Origin: Methyloligella solikamskensis
GTDB lineage: Bacteria; Pseudomonadota; Alphaproteobacteria; Rhizobiales; Methyloligellaceae
DNA: 64,000 nucleotides
Direction of reading: 5' to 3'
NCBI RefSeq assembly: GCF_042676065.1
Contig: NZ_JBHTJO010000001.1
Span: 930,001-994,000 of the forward strand
The notes under the pieces were generated by a model. That model was given only the letters and a program-made list of their open reading frames with translations, was not told the DNA's origin and did no database searches. Both the position numbers and the translations under genes were made by a program. This document shows positions 54,010 through 62,257 of this stretch, in pieces. Position 1 is the first letter of the stretch, and each line of letters starts with the position of its first letter.

Positions 54010-54621
54010 TCAGCGGTCTTCTCGCCACCTCTCAGTAGCGGCGATCCATTGTCGCGTCCGGGCCTCCGGATTCTGGTCCGTTACGATATCTGTGATGACG
54101 GATGCGCTGTCCGCGCCCGCCTCCAAAACGCCGGCCGCCCGCTCCACGGTGATCCCGCCGATGGCGACCAGAGGACAATCCAACGCCGCACGCCATTGTT
54201 TGATCCGTGCCAGGCCCTGGGGCGCCCAGGGCATCTTCTTCAGCTTGGTCTCGTAGACCGGGCCGAGAGCCACGTAGTCGGGCTCGGCTGCCTTGGCGTT
54301 GCCGAGCTCTTCGAGGGAATGGCTGCTGATGCCCAGCTTCAACCCGGCGCGTTTAATGGCGCCGAGATCGGCTGCCGCCAAATCCTCCTGGCCGAGATGG
54401 ATGAACTCGGCGCGGAGCTCGATGGCCTCTCGCCAGTAGTCGTTCACCACCAGGAGGCAGTCATGCTCGGCGCAGAGCTGCATGGTCTGGGCGATCTCGG
54501 TCCGGATGGTTTCAGCGGACGCATCCTTGATGCGCAGCTGCAGAAACCTCACGCCTTGCGGCACGAGTCGGGCGGCCCAGGCGAAGTCCGGGACGATGGG
54601 ATAGAAGGGGTCGAGCTTCAC
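54010..54621 (-). CDS. thiE: Thiamine phosphate synthase
   Basis: 203 residues, GTG start at 54621. TIM-barrel with the pyrophosphate and phosphate motifs: QLRIKDASAE, VVNDYWREAIE, IHLGQEDL, GISSHS and PDYVALGPVYET, then PLVAIGGI. It joins the pyrimidine and thiazole phosphates to make thiamine phosphate. The gene follows thiG by 14 bp. No thiD or thiC in the window. Confidence 0.93.
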   Translation of the reverse strand: MKLDPFYPIVPDFAWAARLVPQGVRFLQLRIKDASAETIRTEIAQTMQLCAEHDCLLVVNDYWREAIELRAEFIHLGQEDLAAADLGAIKRAGLKLGISSHSLEELGNAKAAEPDYVALGPVYETKLKKMPWAPQGLARIKQWRAALDCPLVAIGGITVERAAGVLEAGADSASVITDIVTDQNPEARTRQWIAATERWREDR

Positions 54622-54635
54622 GAAGCGTCCGAAAC

Positions 54636-55448
54636 TCAGGAGACGCCGCCGGAGCGTGCGAAGGGCGTGCCGGCCACCGGCGTGGAGGGGCTTGCCATGT
54701 CCTGGGGCTCCATCAGCCCGGCGACGAAGGCCTGGTGCCCGGCCTCGATCGCCTTGCCGAAGGCGGACGCCATCCGTACGGGATCGCCGGCCTTGGCGAT
54801 GGCCGTGTTGAGAAGCACGCCGTCATAGCCGAGCTCCATGGCTTCGGCGGCGTGGGAGGGTGCGCCGATGCCGGCATCGACGATCAGCGGGATGTCCGGG
54901 AAATAGGATCGCAGCGCTTTCAGACCTGGCCGGTTGGACAGGCCGCAGGCCGACCCGATGGGCGAGCCCCAGGGCATCAGCACCTCGCAACCTGCCGCGA
55001 CCAGACGCTCCGCCGTGCTCAGATCCTCCGTGCAGTAGGGCAGGATCTGAAAGCCGTCGCTTGAGAGCGCCTTGGCCGCCTCGACGAGGCCGAAGAGGTC
55101 CGGCTGGAGCGTGTCGTCATTGCCGATCACCTCCAGCTTGATCCAGTCCGTGCCGAACAATTCGCGCGCCATCTGGGCGGTGGCGATCGCTTCCTTCGGC
55201 GTATGGCAGCCGGCGGTGTTGGGCAGGACCTTGAGGCCGAGCTCCTCGATAAGCTGCCAGAAGCCTTGCCCCGTGCGCTGACGCGCCGATTCCCGCCGGA
55301 GCGAGACGGTCACGATCTCTGCACCCGATGCTTTCGCGGCGCGGGCCAGGATGTCGGGCGAGGGATAGCCCGCCGTGCCCAGCAGCAGCCGGGAGGCGAA
55401 GCTCTCGCCGTAGAGTGTGAGCCGGGGATCGGGCATGTTTTCGGTCAT
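54636..55448 (-). CDS. thiG: Thiazole synthase
   Basis: 270 residues from the ATG at 55448; the open frame continues upstream to 55601 across the thiS end. The Schiff-base lysine is K104 in DWIKLEVIGND, with PNTAGCHT, CEVLMPWGSPIGSACGL and PLIVDAGIGAPSHAAEAMELG completing the family pattern. It builds the thiazole ring from dehydroglycine, deoxyxylulose phosphate and ThiS thiocarboxylate. ThiS ends 15 bp upstream. A short tail of about 15 residues follows the domain. Confidence 0.95.
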   Translation of the reverse strand: MTENMPDPRLTLYGESFASRLLLGTAGYPSPDILARAAKASGAEIVTVSLRRESARQRTGQGFWQLIEELGLKVLPNTAGCHTPKEAIATAQMARELFGTDWIKLEVIGNDDTLQPDLFGLVEAAKALSSDGFQILPYCTEDLSTAERLVAAGCEVLMPWGSPIGSACGLSNRPGLKALRSYFPDIPLIVDAGIGAPSHAAEAMELGYDGVLLNTAIAKAGDPVRMASAFGKAIEAGHQAFVAGLMEPQDMASPSTPVAGTPFARSGGVS

Positions 55449-55462
55449 CTCAGCGGCGATTC

Positions 55463-55660
55463 TTATCCGCCTTGGCGTGGCGCGACGATCTCGATCTCGT
55501 CGCCATTGGCCAGGCGGGTTTGGGCGCGGGCGGCTACCGGCACGAAATCGCCGTTGCGGGCCGTGGCGATCTTGGCGTCGGCGAGCTCCAGCTCGGCGCA
55601 AAGCGCAGCGAGATCGTCCGCTTCGGTCGCCAGCGGTTCACCGTTCAAGAGAATCTGCAA
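55463..55660 (-). CDS. thiS: ThiS sulfur-carrier protein
   Basis: 65 residues from a TTG at 55660 with a strong AGGAGGA ribosome site; ORF-like extensions upstream belong to the end of thiO. The start LQILLNGEPL and end APRQGG, with the thiocarboxylate-forming di-glycine, are diagnostic. It begins 23 bp inside thiO and precedes thiG. Confidence 0.93.
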   Translation of the reverse strand: MQILLNGEPLATEADDLAALCAELELADAKIATARNGDFVPVAARAQTRLANGDEIEIVAPRQGG

Positions 55661-56645
55661 AGAGGTCCTCCTCGCGCGTGCCGTCTTCCAGATAGTTCGC
55701 GACAAGTTCGGCCAAGGCCGGGGCGAGCAGAAAGCCGTGCCGGAAAAGGCCGTTCACATAGATATAGCGAGGTGAGACGATAATCCTAGGGCGGTTGTCG
55801 GGAAAGGCCGGGCGGACGCCGGCGCCCTGGGCGACGATTTCCGCCTCCCCGAAGCGGGGGTCGAGAGCGTAAGCCGCGCCCAGTAGATCGAGGGTGGAGC
55901 GCACGCTGATCCTGCCGCCTTCGTCGCTCTCGAGGGCCGTGGCGCCGAGCATGTATTCGTGGTTGCCGCGCGGGACGACATAGAGGGGCTGGCGCGGGTG
56001 GAGCAGGCGGATCGGGCGGGACAGCGCGATCTCCTCGCTGCGCACGATGATACGTTCCCCGCGCACCCCGCGGAGCTCCGGCAGGTCGGCCCGGGCGCCA
56101 AGGCCCCGGCAATCGATGACGAGATCGGCTGTCTTGTCGTATTCCTCGGTCCCAAGCACGAAGCGCGCGCCTGCCTCTTCCGCGGCTTTTTGCGCCCACG
56201 CCATGGCGGCTTCCGGCGGGAAGTGGGCTTCGTCTTCGAAGAAGAGCGCCATCTCGAACCGGTCCGCGAGGCCGGGCTCCAGCTCTTCGATCCGCTCGCG
56301 GCCGATGCGCTCGTGCTGACTCGTCATCCGGGAGAACCGTTCAAGGAGCGGCCGGTCCCGGGGCAGCGTTAGCACCAGGCTGCCGTTTACGATCGTGCCG
56401 GGGTAGCTCTCCTGCCAGAGCGCGATGCTGCGCAGGCCCAGATCCCGTACGAACGCTTCTGCACTTTCCTCCTCGCAGCGGGGTGCGAGCATGGCGGCGG
56501 CGTAGCGGCTCGCAGTGTCGGCGAAGGGGGCTTCCGATCGCTCGTAGACGGTCACGTCATAGCCTTTGCGCGCGAGCATGAGCGCCTGCCAGAGACCGGT
56601 GATGCCGGCGCCGCGAATGGCGATTGTGTTAGGGGAATCGCTCAT
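55638..56645 (-). CDS. thiO: Glycine oxidase ThiO
   Basis: 335 residues. FAD-binding motif IRGAGITGLWQALMLARKG with E39-like acidic end TVYER, and the DAO-family C-terminal region with GVRPAFPDNRPRII and YVNGLFRHGFLLAPALAE. Oxidises glycine to dehydroglycine for ThiG. Begins 19 bp after the gamma-glutamyltransferase gene. First of the thiOSGE set, which overlaps or nearly abuts throughout. Confidence 0.93.
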   Translation of the reverse strand: MSDSPNTIAIRGAGITGLWQALMLARKGYDVTVYERSEAPFADTASRYAAAMLAPRCEEESAEAFVRDLGLRSIALWQESYPGTIVNGSLVLTLPRDRPLLERFSRMTSQHERIGRERIEELEPGLADRFEMALFFEDEAHFPPEAAMAWAQKAAEEAGARFVLGTEEYDKTADLVIDCRGLGARADLPELRGVRGERIIVRSEEIALSRPIRLLHPRQPLYVVPRGNHEYMLGATALESDEGGRISVRSTLDLLGAAYALDPRFGEAEIVAQGAGVRPAFPDNRPRIIVSPRYIYVNGLFRHGFLLAPALAELVANYLEDGTREEDLFADSLER

Positions 56646-56664
56646 GGTCGAGCCATAGCGCGCA

Positions 56665-58428
56665 TCAGTGCCCCAACGCCACGCCTTCGCGTCTCGGATC
56701 GGCGCCGCCTTCGAGGCCCTCAGCTGTGACCGCGATGACGTGCAGGCCGCTGGTGAGGGACGAGCGCTTTACCTTGTAGCCGAGCGCCTCCAGCTTCCCG
56801 GCGAGATCGTCCAGGCCGGGATCGGTCTCCAGGAGGAGCGTGTTGCCGACCGCGCCGAAATTGGCGACGTCCACGGCGGCTTGCGGATCGAGATGCCAAT
56901 CAATCATGGCGAAGAGCGTCTTGGCATTGAACAGGATGATCCCCGGTCCACCGGGTGAGCCGAGCACGTAGCGCAGGCCGCGGCCGCCGTTCTTATCCGT
57001 AAAGGCGATGGTCGGATCCATGGAGCTGCGCGGGCGCTTGCCGGGCTGGACGCGGTTAGCGACCGGGCGGCCATCCTTGTCCTTCGGCTCGAAGGAGAAG
57101 TCGGTCAGCTGATTGTTCAACAGGAAGCCGCCCACCATGGTGCGGGCTCCGAAGGCCTGTTCGATGCTCGTGGTCATGGAGAGCGCGTTGCCGTCTCTAT
57201 CCACGATGGAGAAGTGGCTGGTGCCGGGCCGCTCATCCGTGGCGTCCTTGCCGAAGCGGTCGGGATCGACACCGGGCGGAATGCCGGGTTCGGCTTTAGG
57301 CAGGCGTTTGCCTGGCGTGATCAGCTTCGCGCGCTCCGCCAGATAGGCCGGATCGAGAAGACCCTTCACCGGCACGTCGACGAAATCGCTGTCGGCGAGA
57401 TATTCGCCCCGGTCGGCGAAGGCGAGACGCTCCGCATCGGCAATAATTTGCGTGGGCGGCAGAGTCAGGGGCTTGTCTCCCAGATCGAAGGGCTCGGCGA
57501 GCTTCAAGATCTGTCCGACGGTGATACCGCCGGACGATGGCAAGCCTGCGCCGCAGACTTCGATCTTGCGATAGAGCACGCAGGCGGGCTGGCGCTCCTG
57601 GGCCTCGTAATCGGCGAGGTCCTGCGCGGAGAGCTTGCCGGGCGCGCGGGGATCGTTGGCGACGGTCGTGGCGATCTCGCCTGCGAGCGCGCCGGAATAG
57701 AAGGCGTCTGGGCGGTCCTCGGCGATGGTTCGAAGCGTCTTCGCGAAGGCGGGATTCTTAAGCGTGTCGCCCGGCTGAAGCGGGGCGCCACCGGGATAGA
57801 AGTAGTTCCGGGCCGAAGGCGCGAAGTCGCCGGGTTTCATATTATCCAGCAAAGTGGAGAGGCGCTCCGAGACGGGGAATCCGGCTTCGGCGATACGAAT
57901 CGCGGGCTGGAACAGCTGCTTCCAGGGAAGCTTGCCGTAGCGCTCATGCATCTTCCACATCATGGCGAGGACGCCGGGCGTGCCGATGGATTTGCCTGAG
58001 GCCACCGCGTCCTTGAACTTCAGCGGCTTGCCGTTCTCATCGAGAAAGAGGTTTTCGCCCACGTCCGCAGGCGCCGTCTCGCGCCCGTCGAAGCCTGAGA
58101 GCGACTTCGCCTCCTTGTCCCAATAGAGGGCGAAGGCACCGCCGCCGATGCCCGACGATTGCGGCTCGACGAGGTTCAGCACGAGCTGCACGGCGATGCC
58201 CGCATCGATCGCGCTGCCGCCTTTCTCCAGCATCTTCAGGCCGGCTTCCGCGGCAAGCGGATGGGCGGCCACCACCATCTCGTGCTTCGCTTTGACAAGC
58301 GGCTTGGTGGCGATGGCGCTTCCGGCCTCGGGCTGGCGCGTGTCGCTTTGAGCCGCGTCTTGAGCGGGGGCGGTGGCTGGGGAGAGAAGGAGGAAGGTGA
58401 GAAGGAGAGAGGTGAGCGTTCTTTTCAT
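56665..58428 (-). CDS. ggt: Gamma-glutamyltransferase (glutathione hydrolase)
   Basis: 587 residues from the ATG at 58428; the upstream frame to 58884 is a shadow of dnaE2. Signal peptide to PAQ, then GGSAIDAGIAVQLVLNLVEP, the catalytic nucleophile T403 in RPGTSHFSIVDRDGN (autoprocessing site), SMTTSIEQAFG, and the LGSPGGPGII glutamate-binding loop. It is exported to the periplasm, self-cleaves into two chains and removes the gamma-glutamyl group of glutathione. 49 bp after dnaE2 and 19 bp before thiO, so transcripts may run through. Confidence 0.92.
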   Translation of the reverse strand: MKRTLTSLLLTFLLLSPATAPAQDAAQSDTRQPEAGSAIATKPLVKAKHEMVVAAHPLAAEAGLKMLEKGGSAIDAGIAVQLVLNLVEPQSSGIGGGAFALYWDKEAKSLSGFDGRETAPADVGENLFLDENGKPLKFKDAVASGKSIGTPGVLAMMWKMHERYGKLPWKQLFQPAIRIAEAGFPVSERLSTLLDNMKPGDFAPSARNYFYPGGAPLQPGDTLKNPAFAKTLRTIAEDRPDAFYSGALAGEIATTVANDPRAPGKLSAQDLADYEAQERQPACVLYRKIEVCGAGLPSSGGITVGQILKLAEPFDLGDKPLTLPPTQIIADAERLAFADRGEYLADSDFVDVPVKGLLDPAYLAERAKLITPGKRLPKAEPGIPPGVDPDRFGKDATDERPGTSHFSIVDRDGNALSMTTSIEQAFGARTMVGGFLLNNQLTDFSFEPKDKDGRPVANRVQPGKRPRSSMDPTIAFTDKNGGRGLRYVLGSPGGPGIILFNAKTLFAMIDWHLDPQAAVDVANFGAVGNTLLLETDPGLDDLAGKLEALGYKVKRSSLTSGLHVIAVTAEGLEGGADPRREGVALGH

Positions 58429-58477
58429 GGCCCGAAGATAAGCCTTTTGTGCTGCCGTACCAGCGGCTGCGGGGCTG

Positions 58478-61400
58478 TTAGTGAAAATCCCTCGATTTCG
58501 GGATGATGCGTTCGGCCCTAGGATGCTTCGGGCGCCAACGCGGGTGGGGCCGGCTGTAGCGGTCCTGTTTTTCTTCCGTCCTCGCCTTGGCGCGGGCGCG
58601 TGCATCCTCGCCGCCATGTTTGACGTGATCGCCATGTGCCACGGGAAGGTCGAAGACGGCTTCCTGTTTGCGCTTGTCCAGCTTCGTCCCGCGCCAGGAG
58701 CCGGGATCGGGGCGGCGGACCTCGTCGGCATTGGCCAACAGGTCGTTGGCCTCCAGCCCGCCCTCGGAGAGCAGGCCCAAAAGATCACTGCGGTCTTCCA
58801 GCCGCTCGGAGACGATATGAATGATGTCCTCGTGGCGCTGGATGCGGCCGTGGATAACGATGAGCCGGGAGCCCATGACCTCACGCCGGAACCTCTCGAA
58901 GGTCTTCGGCCAGACGACGGCGTTGCCCACCCCGGTCTCGTCTTCGATGGTCATGAAGACGACGCCTTGGGCGGAGCCCGGCCTTTGGCGGACGAGCACG
59001 ACCCCGGCGACATGAATGCGGCTTCCGTCGCGGGCGGTTTTGAGATCGGCGCAGGTCGCGGCGCTGCGCTTGGCGAAATAGTCGCGCAGGAACTGCATGG
59101 GGTGGGCCTTCAGGGAAAGACGCAAAGACCGGTAGTCGTTCACCACATGCTCGGGCAGGGGCATCTCGGGCAGCTTCGCTTGCGGCTCTTCGCCCATCTC
59201 CTTCGCATCGGCATGCTGGAAAAGGGGAAGCGCTTCCGTCTCTGGGAGCCCGCGCACGGCCCAGAGGGCTTGGCGCCGGTCGAGGCTCAAGGAACGCATG
59301 GCGTCCGCCCCGGCCAGTCTCTCTAAGGTGGCGCGGGAGAGACCGCTGCGGCGCCAGAGACTGTGGAGGTCGGTGTAGGGGGTTTTCTCGTTTTCTGCTC
59401 TCTCTGAGCCCGGCGGCAGGAGAGCCGCCGGTGGCGCGAAGATATGAGGCTCGCTGTCGGGCGGGCGGTTGTCGCGTTTCGCCACCAGGGTGCGTGCATC
59501 GTCTTCCTTGAGGCCGTCGATCTGGCGCAGGCCGAGGCGCAGGGCGAAGGGGGTGGTTACTGGATCCCGGCTTTCGCCGGGATGACAGCCGAGTTTTGGG
59601 TGAGGCGGTGCGTCATTCGCATCGTCTTCGATCCGCTCCAATGTGCAATCCCAGAGGCTGTGATTGATGTCGGCCTCGCGCGCTTCCACACCATGCTCGC
59701 GGGCGCAGCGGACGATCTGGGCCGGGGCGTAAAAGCCCATGGGCTGGGAATTCAGCAGCGCCGCGGCGAAGGCCGCCGGGTAGTGGCATTTCAGCCAGGA
59801 CGAGACATAGACGAGGTGGGCGAAGCTGGCGGCATGGCTTTCGGGGAAGCCGTATTCGCCGAAGCCCTTGATCTGGTTGAAGCAGCGCTCGGCGAAATCC
59901 CGCGGATAGCCGCGCGCGGTCATGCGGGAGACCATCTTATGCTCCAACTTGCCGATGGTGCCGCGGCGGCGAAAGGTGGCCATGGCGCGGCGTAGCTCGT
60001 TCGCTTCTTCGGAGGAAAACTTGGCCGCCACCATGGCAAGCCGCATGGCCTGCTCCTGAAACAGCGGCACGCCCATGGTCTTGCCGAGCACCTGATGGAG
60101 TTCGTCTTCGGGGCCGTGCTCGGGCGCGGGCGAGGGGAACTCGACTTTCTCGTCGCCGGAGCGGCGGCGCAGGTATGGATGCACCATGTCGCCCTGAATT
60201 GGGCCGGGGCGGACGATGGCGACCTCGATGACGAGATCGTAGAAGCAGCGGGGCTTCAGCCGCGGCAGCATGTTCATCTGGGCCCGGCTCTCCACCTGAA
60301 AGACGCCGAGAGAGTCGGCGCGGCAGAGCATGTCGTAGGTGGCCGGATCGTCGCGGGGCACGGTGGCGAGCGTCAGGTCGCGGCCGTAATGGGTTTTCAG
60401 CAGGCTGAGACATTTGCGGATACAGGTGAGCATGCCGAGCCCCAGCACATCGACCTTCATGAGGCCCAGCGCGTCGAGATCGTCCTTGTCCCATTCGATG
60501 AATGTGCGGTCGGCCATGGCGCCGTTGCCGATAGGTACGGTCTCGCAAAGCGGCCCGCGGGTGAGCACGAAGCCGCCGACATGTTGGGAGAGGTGCCGGG
60601 GGAAACCGATGAGCTCCTGGGTCAGCTCCAGGGTGCGGGCGAGGAGCGGGTCGTCGGGGTCGAGGCCGGCCTGGCGGACATACTCCTCGGGGAGCCCGCG
60701 ATTTGAGAGACCCCAGACCGTGCCGGAGAGCGCCGCGACCGTGTCTTCGGAAAGGCCCATGGCCTTGCCGACCTCGCGGATGGCGGAGCGGCCGCGATAG
60801 GAGATCACCGTGGCGGCGAGACCGGCGCGCTCCCGCCCATAGCGGCCGTAGATATACTGGATCACCTCCTCGCGGCGCTCATGCTCGAAATCGACATCGA
60901 TATCGGGGGGCTCGTTGCGCTCCGGCGAGATGAACCGCTCGAACAGCAGGTCGATCTCCGCCGGGTTCACATTGGTGATGGCGAGGCAGTAGCAGACCAC
61001 GGAGTTGGCCGCGCTTCCGCGCCCCTGGCAGAGGATAGCGCGGCTGCGCGCGAAATGGACGATGTCGTGGACTGTGAGGAAGTAGGGCGCGTAGCGGAGC
61101 TGATCGATGAGGGTCAGCTCTTTCTCGATCAAGACACGGATGCGGTCCGGCACGCCGTCCGGGAAGCGCCAGTGGGCGCCCGCCCAGGCCAGCTCTTCCA
61201 GATGGGATTGGGGTGTCTTGCCCTTGGGCACCGGCTCGTCCGGGTATTCGTATTTCAGCTCGTCGAGGGAGAAGCGGCAGCGATCCGCGATCTCGATGGA
61301 GCGGGCCAGAGCGTCTTCATGGCCTTTAAACAGGCGGGCCATCTCCGCCGCGGTTTTCAGATGGCGCTCGGCATTGGCGCGCAGATGGAAGCCGGCTTCC

Positions 61401-62257
61401 GAGATGATGCATTTCTCGCGGATGCAGGTGAGCACGTCCTGGAGCGGGCGGCGATGGGCGGCGTGATAGAGCGCGCCAGTGCTGGCGACGATGGGGGTGC
61501 CGGCCTCTTGTCCGAGCTTTGCGAGAGCCGCGATGCGCGCGCGGTCGTGGCCCGCGTAGGTGTGGCGCGCGGCGAGATAGAGAGGTGCGGGGAGTGCTTG
61601 CTTGAGGCGGCGGAGCTGGGCGGGGAAGTCGGCTTTCGATGACGTGTCATCGCCCGATTCGACCGATAGAGCGTCATAACCTCTCCCCGTCGGGGAGAGG
61701 TCGGCGCTGCAAGCGCCGGGTGAGGGGGATGAAGAATCGATGGGTAGGTCCCCCCTCACCCCGCCCCTCTCCCCCGAGGGGAGAGGGAGATCTGTGTTGC
61801 CGGGAAAGCGCAGGATCTCTGCGCGCGGGGGAGCGGGGGGCTTGGTGTCGTGTGCATCGTCGAACACCAGATTCTCCGGCGGGAGAGCGATGAAGATCAG
61901 CCCTTCGGCGAGTTCCGCCACATCCTCCAGAGAAAGAATGCAGTCGCCCTTCTCGGCGCGGCGCTGGCCCAGGGTGAGCAGACGGCAGAGACGGCCGTAC
62001 GCAGCGCGGTCGGTCGGGTAGGCGAGCAGGCTCGGCGCGTCCTGAAGATCGAGCCGGGCGCCGACGATGAAGCGCATGCCGATTTCCCGTGCGGCGAGGT
62101 GGCCGCGGGCGACGCCGGCCAGGGTGTTGCGGTCGGCGATGGCGATGGCATCGAGACCCAGAGCCTTGGCCGTGGCGACCAGCTCTTCGGGATGGGAGCC
62201 GCCCTCCAGAAACGAGAAATTGCTGGTGACGTCCAAGGCGGCATAGCGGGGTGTCAC
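58478..62257 (-). CDS. dnaE2: Error-prone DNA polymerase DnaE2 (ImuC) with two inserted repeats
   Basis: 1259 residues, longer than the usual 1050-1130. N-terminal PHP domain (LDVTSNFSFLEGGSHPEELV), polymerase core with DIDVDFEHERREEVIQYIYG, PRHLSQHVGGFVLTRGPL and FPESHAASFAHLVYVSSW, OB-fold and end IIPKSRDFH. GTG start at 62257 overlaps imuB by 4 nt (GTGA). Two in-frame insertions of low-complexity, repeat-encoded sequence: about 70 residues (LPSGERGGVRG...LSPTGRG, bases near 61680-61787) between PHP and polymerase parts, and HPKLGCHPGESRDPV (near 59555-59588). Part of the ImuA-ImuB-DnaE2 SOS mutasome. Confidence 0.93.
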   Translation of the reverse strand: MTPRYAALDVTSNFSFLEGGSHPEELVATAKALGLDAIAIADRNTLAGVARGHLAAREIGMRFIVGARLDLQDAPSLLAYPTDRAAYGRLCRLLTLGQRRAEKGDCILSLEDVAELAEGLIFIALPPENLVFDDAHDTKPPAPPRAEILRFPGNTDLPLPSGERGGVRGDLPIDSSSPSPGACSADLSPTGRGYDALSVESGDDTSSKADFPAQLRRLKQALPAPLYLAARHTYAGHDRARIAALAKLGQEAGTPIVASTGALYHAAHRRPLQDVLTCIREKCIISEAGFHLRANAERHLKTAAEMARLFKGHEDALARSIEIADRCRFSLDELKYEYPDEPVPKGKTPQSHLEELAWAGAHWRFPDGVPDRIRVLIEKELTLIDQLRYAPYFLTVHDIVHFARSRAILCQGRGSAANSVVCYCLAITNVNPAEIDLLFERFISPERNEPPDIDVDFEHERREEVIQYIYGRYGRERAGLAATVISYRGRSAIREVGKAMGLSEDTVAALSGTVWGLSNRGLPEEYVRQAGLDPDDPLLARTLELTQELIGFPRHLSQHVGGFVLTRGPLCETVPIGNGAMADRTFIEWDKDDLDALGLMKVDVLGLGMLTCIRKCLSLLKTHYGRDLTLATVPRDDPATYDMLCRADSLGVFQVESRAQMNMLPRLKPRCFYDLVIEVAIVRPGPIQGDMVHPYLRRRSGDEKVEFPSPAPEHGPEDELHQVLGKTMGVPLFQEQAMRLAMVAAKFSSEEANELRRAMATFRRRGTIGKLEHKMVSRMTARGYPRDFAERCFNQIKGFGEYGFPESHAASFAHLVYVSSWLKCHYPAAFAAALLNSQPMGFYAPAQIVRCAREHGVEAREADINHSLWDCTLERIEDDANDAPPHPKLGCHPGESRDPVTTPFALRLGLRQIDGLKEDDARTLVAKRDNRPPDSEPHIFAPPAALLPPGSERAENEKTPYTDLHSLWRRSGLSRATLERLAGADAMRSLSLDRRQALWAVRGLPETEALPLFQHADAKEMGEEPQAKLPEMPLPEHVVNDYRSLRLSLKAHPMQFLRDYFAKRSAATCADLKTARDGSRIHVAGVVLVRQRPGSAQGVVFMTIEDETGVGNAVVWPKTFERFRREVMGSRLIVIHGRIQRHEDIIHIVSERLEDRSDLLGLLSEGGLEANDLLANADEVRRPDPGSWRGTKLDKRKQEAVFDLPVAHGDHVKHGGEDARARAKARTEEKQDRYSRPHPRWRPKHPRAERIIPKSRDFH
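59555..59588. repeat. Palindromic repeat (HPGESRDPV type) inside dnaE2
   Basis: ATCCCGGC (59564-59571) and GCCGGGAT (59576-59583) with a TTTC loop in the frame TGGATCCCGGCTTTCGCCGG followed by GATGACAGC, a dispersed repeat common in many proteobacterial genomes. Translated here on the minus strand as GCHPGESRDPV within DnaE2. Confidence 0.85.
61680..61787. repeat. Mosaic palindromic repeat inside dnaE2
   Basis: Two palindromes CCTCTCCCCGTCGGGGAGAG plus G (61680-61700) and CCCTCTCCCCCGAGGGGAG plus AGGG (61765-61787) flank an inverted pair GGTGAGGGGG (61719-61728) and CCCCCCTCACC (61750-61760). It is translated in DnaE2 as LPSGERGGVRG and SPTGRG. Confidence 0.85.

Noticed and set aside
56646..58884. 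Gamma-glutamyltransferase start at 58884
   Set aside because: The first 152 codons of that frame overlap dnaE2 and are not protein-like; the signal peptide begins at 58428.
61680..61787. Repeat cluster considered as a CRISPR array or insertion sequence
   Set aside because: Only two palindromes with unequal content and no spacers, no transposase and no target duplication; it is a short mosaic repeat.
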